From: Hymenobacter sublimis
GTDB lineage: Bacteria; Bacteroidota; Bacteroidia; Cytophagales; Hymenobacteraceae
NCBI RefSeq assembly: GCF_023101345.1
Contig: NZ_CP095848.1
Span: forward strand, 3,994,001-4,058,000
DNA length: 64,000 nt
Reading direction: 5' to 3'
The position numbers and the translations under genes are program-made. Under the pieces are notes generated by a model. The model searched no databases and was not told the origin of the DNA. It worked only from the letters and a program-made list of their open reading frames with translations. Shown piece by piece: positions 63,510 to 64,000 of the stretch (within the stretch, counting starts at the first letter, position 1; the number at the start of each line of letters is the position of its first letter).

Positions 63510-64000
63510 ATGAAATCTCTCCGTTTGTTTTTGCTGCCCGCCGTCGGATTGCTGCTGGCCGCCTGCGACACTACCCCGCGTGAGCGACAGGAAATGGTAA
63601 AACAAGAAGCCCGCAAGCTGGATACCGTCGCCGACCGGGCCGCGGCCAAACTGCGCGTGGCCGGCCGCCGGGCGGCCCGCTTCGATTCTGCCTCCCGCGC
63701 CCGTAGCCGCCAGCCCCTAGACAGAGCGGCGGAAGCCACCTTTGCCAGCCAGTTGCTGGGCACGTACACGGAAGTTGAACAGCTTACGCCCCAAACCATT
63801 GAGCCGGCTTTCGTGCAATTCATGCAGCAGGTGCGGGCCAACCGCCGGGAGTGGACCCAGCGCGACTGGGACTATGCTACCGCCATCAGCCGGCGCCTCA
63901 ATGAGCGGTTCCGGGCTATTCGCCTCGACATCAAGGGCCGCGACGAGCTGCACATCCGGGCCCTGCAAACCGAATTCACGGCCCTGGAAACCGGCCGCGA
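63510..64000 (+). CDS. Lipoprotein of unknown function (partial)
   Basis: Open from ATG at 63510 to the window edge, 163 codons. MKSLRLFLLPAVGLLLAAC is a lipoprotein signal with Cys at residue 19. The visible mature part is rich in charged helical sequence (EMVKQEARKLDTVADRAAAK, RRAARFDSASRAR, QLLGTYTEVEQLTPQTIEPA, REWTQRDWDYATAISRRLNE) and probably forms a helical bundle. I do not recognise a family. The C-terminus is beyond the window. Confidence 0.65.
   Translation, partial: MKSLRLFLLPAVGLLLAACDTTPRERQEMVKQEARKLDTVADRAAAKLRVAGRRAARFDSASRARSRQPLDRAAEATFASQLLGTYTEVEQLTPQTIEPAFVQFMQQVRANRREWTQRDWDYATAISRRLNERFRAIRLDIKGRDELHIRALQTEFTALETGR

Overview
The window looks like chromosome of a high-GC member of the Bacteroidota, most likely Hymenobacter or a close relative (Hymenobacteraceae, Cytophagales). 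The evidence is a type IX secretion (T9SS) sorting domain, many lipoproteins and outer-membrane barrels, repeated TAnnTTTG-type Bacteroidota -7 promoter elements, rpmB/rpmG in their usual neighbourhood, a bacterial HMG-CoA reductase, homogentisate dioxygenase, and paired M16 peptidases. I see no tRNA, rRNA, CRISPR array, phage or classical insertion sequence, and no obvious transcriptional regulator.

Layout. 1-4.1 kb: ribosomal proteins L33 and L28 on the minus strand with an Xaa-Pro aminopeptidase gene between them, then small conserved proteins and a LEA-type-2 protein. 4.3-9.9 kb: ornithine aminotransferase, an HdeD-type membrane protein, three tandem small lipoproteins that share a motif after the lipidation cysteine, hemB and a GNAT acetyltransferase. 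10-20 kb: amino-acid permease, CDF metal transporter, a divergent GH1-like glycosidase with a phospholipase D-like protein, a PA14-ricin-T9SS surface protein, a DNA alkyltransferase, an esterase, a TPR protein and an outer-membrane barrel. 20-31 kb: two SDRs, an ATP-grasp ligase, an M20 amidohydrolase, a PAP2-like membrane protein, a phytanoyl-CoA dioxygenase, a WG-repeat protein, HMG-CoA reductase with an extra N-terminal domain, and homogentisate dioxygenase. 31-44.7 kb: transglutaminase, C-terminal processing protease, ruvX-def, a zinc phospholipase C/S1-P1-like protein, a DUF486 protein, a patatin-barrel fusion, aquaporin, pullulanase, an alpha/beta hydrolase and a TlpA-like thioredoxin. 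44.8-56 kb, all minus strand: an M16 peptidase pair, a GH1-like / GMC oxidoreductase / gluconate-dehydrogenase-subunit-3 cluster, an SDR with a histone-H1-like tail, an Old Yellow Enzyme and a PA14-OmpA protein. 56.4-62.5 kb: a SAM-I riboswitch, then metH, a DUF559 endonuclease gene, metF and a TPR protein. The end holds a TonB-like protein and a partial lipoprotein.

The most unusual content lies between and inside genes. At least four families of long inverted repeats are scattered here: (1) GTCATnCYGAGC-type hairpins; (2) long stems built of GTGA-rich units around a GGCGCnAnTGGCGC core, which fill gene gaps exactly; (3) a roughly 90-bp element starting near TGACAAGCCCTTAC; (4) GC-rich TCACCCCC/CCTCTCC palindromes. 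Family 4 brackets the DUF559 endonuclease gene with inverted ends between metH and metF, and another copy sits in frame inside metH, adding about 39 residues. I propose that the DUF559 gene and these palindromes form a REP/RAYT-like mobile or maintenance system. This is inference and the tests are given under findings.

Metabolic links: metH and metF form the methionine/one-carbon arm under a SAM riboswitch; hmgA and rocD feed amino-acid catabolism; the GH1, GMC and gluconate-subunit genes look like one carbohydrate-processing operon.
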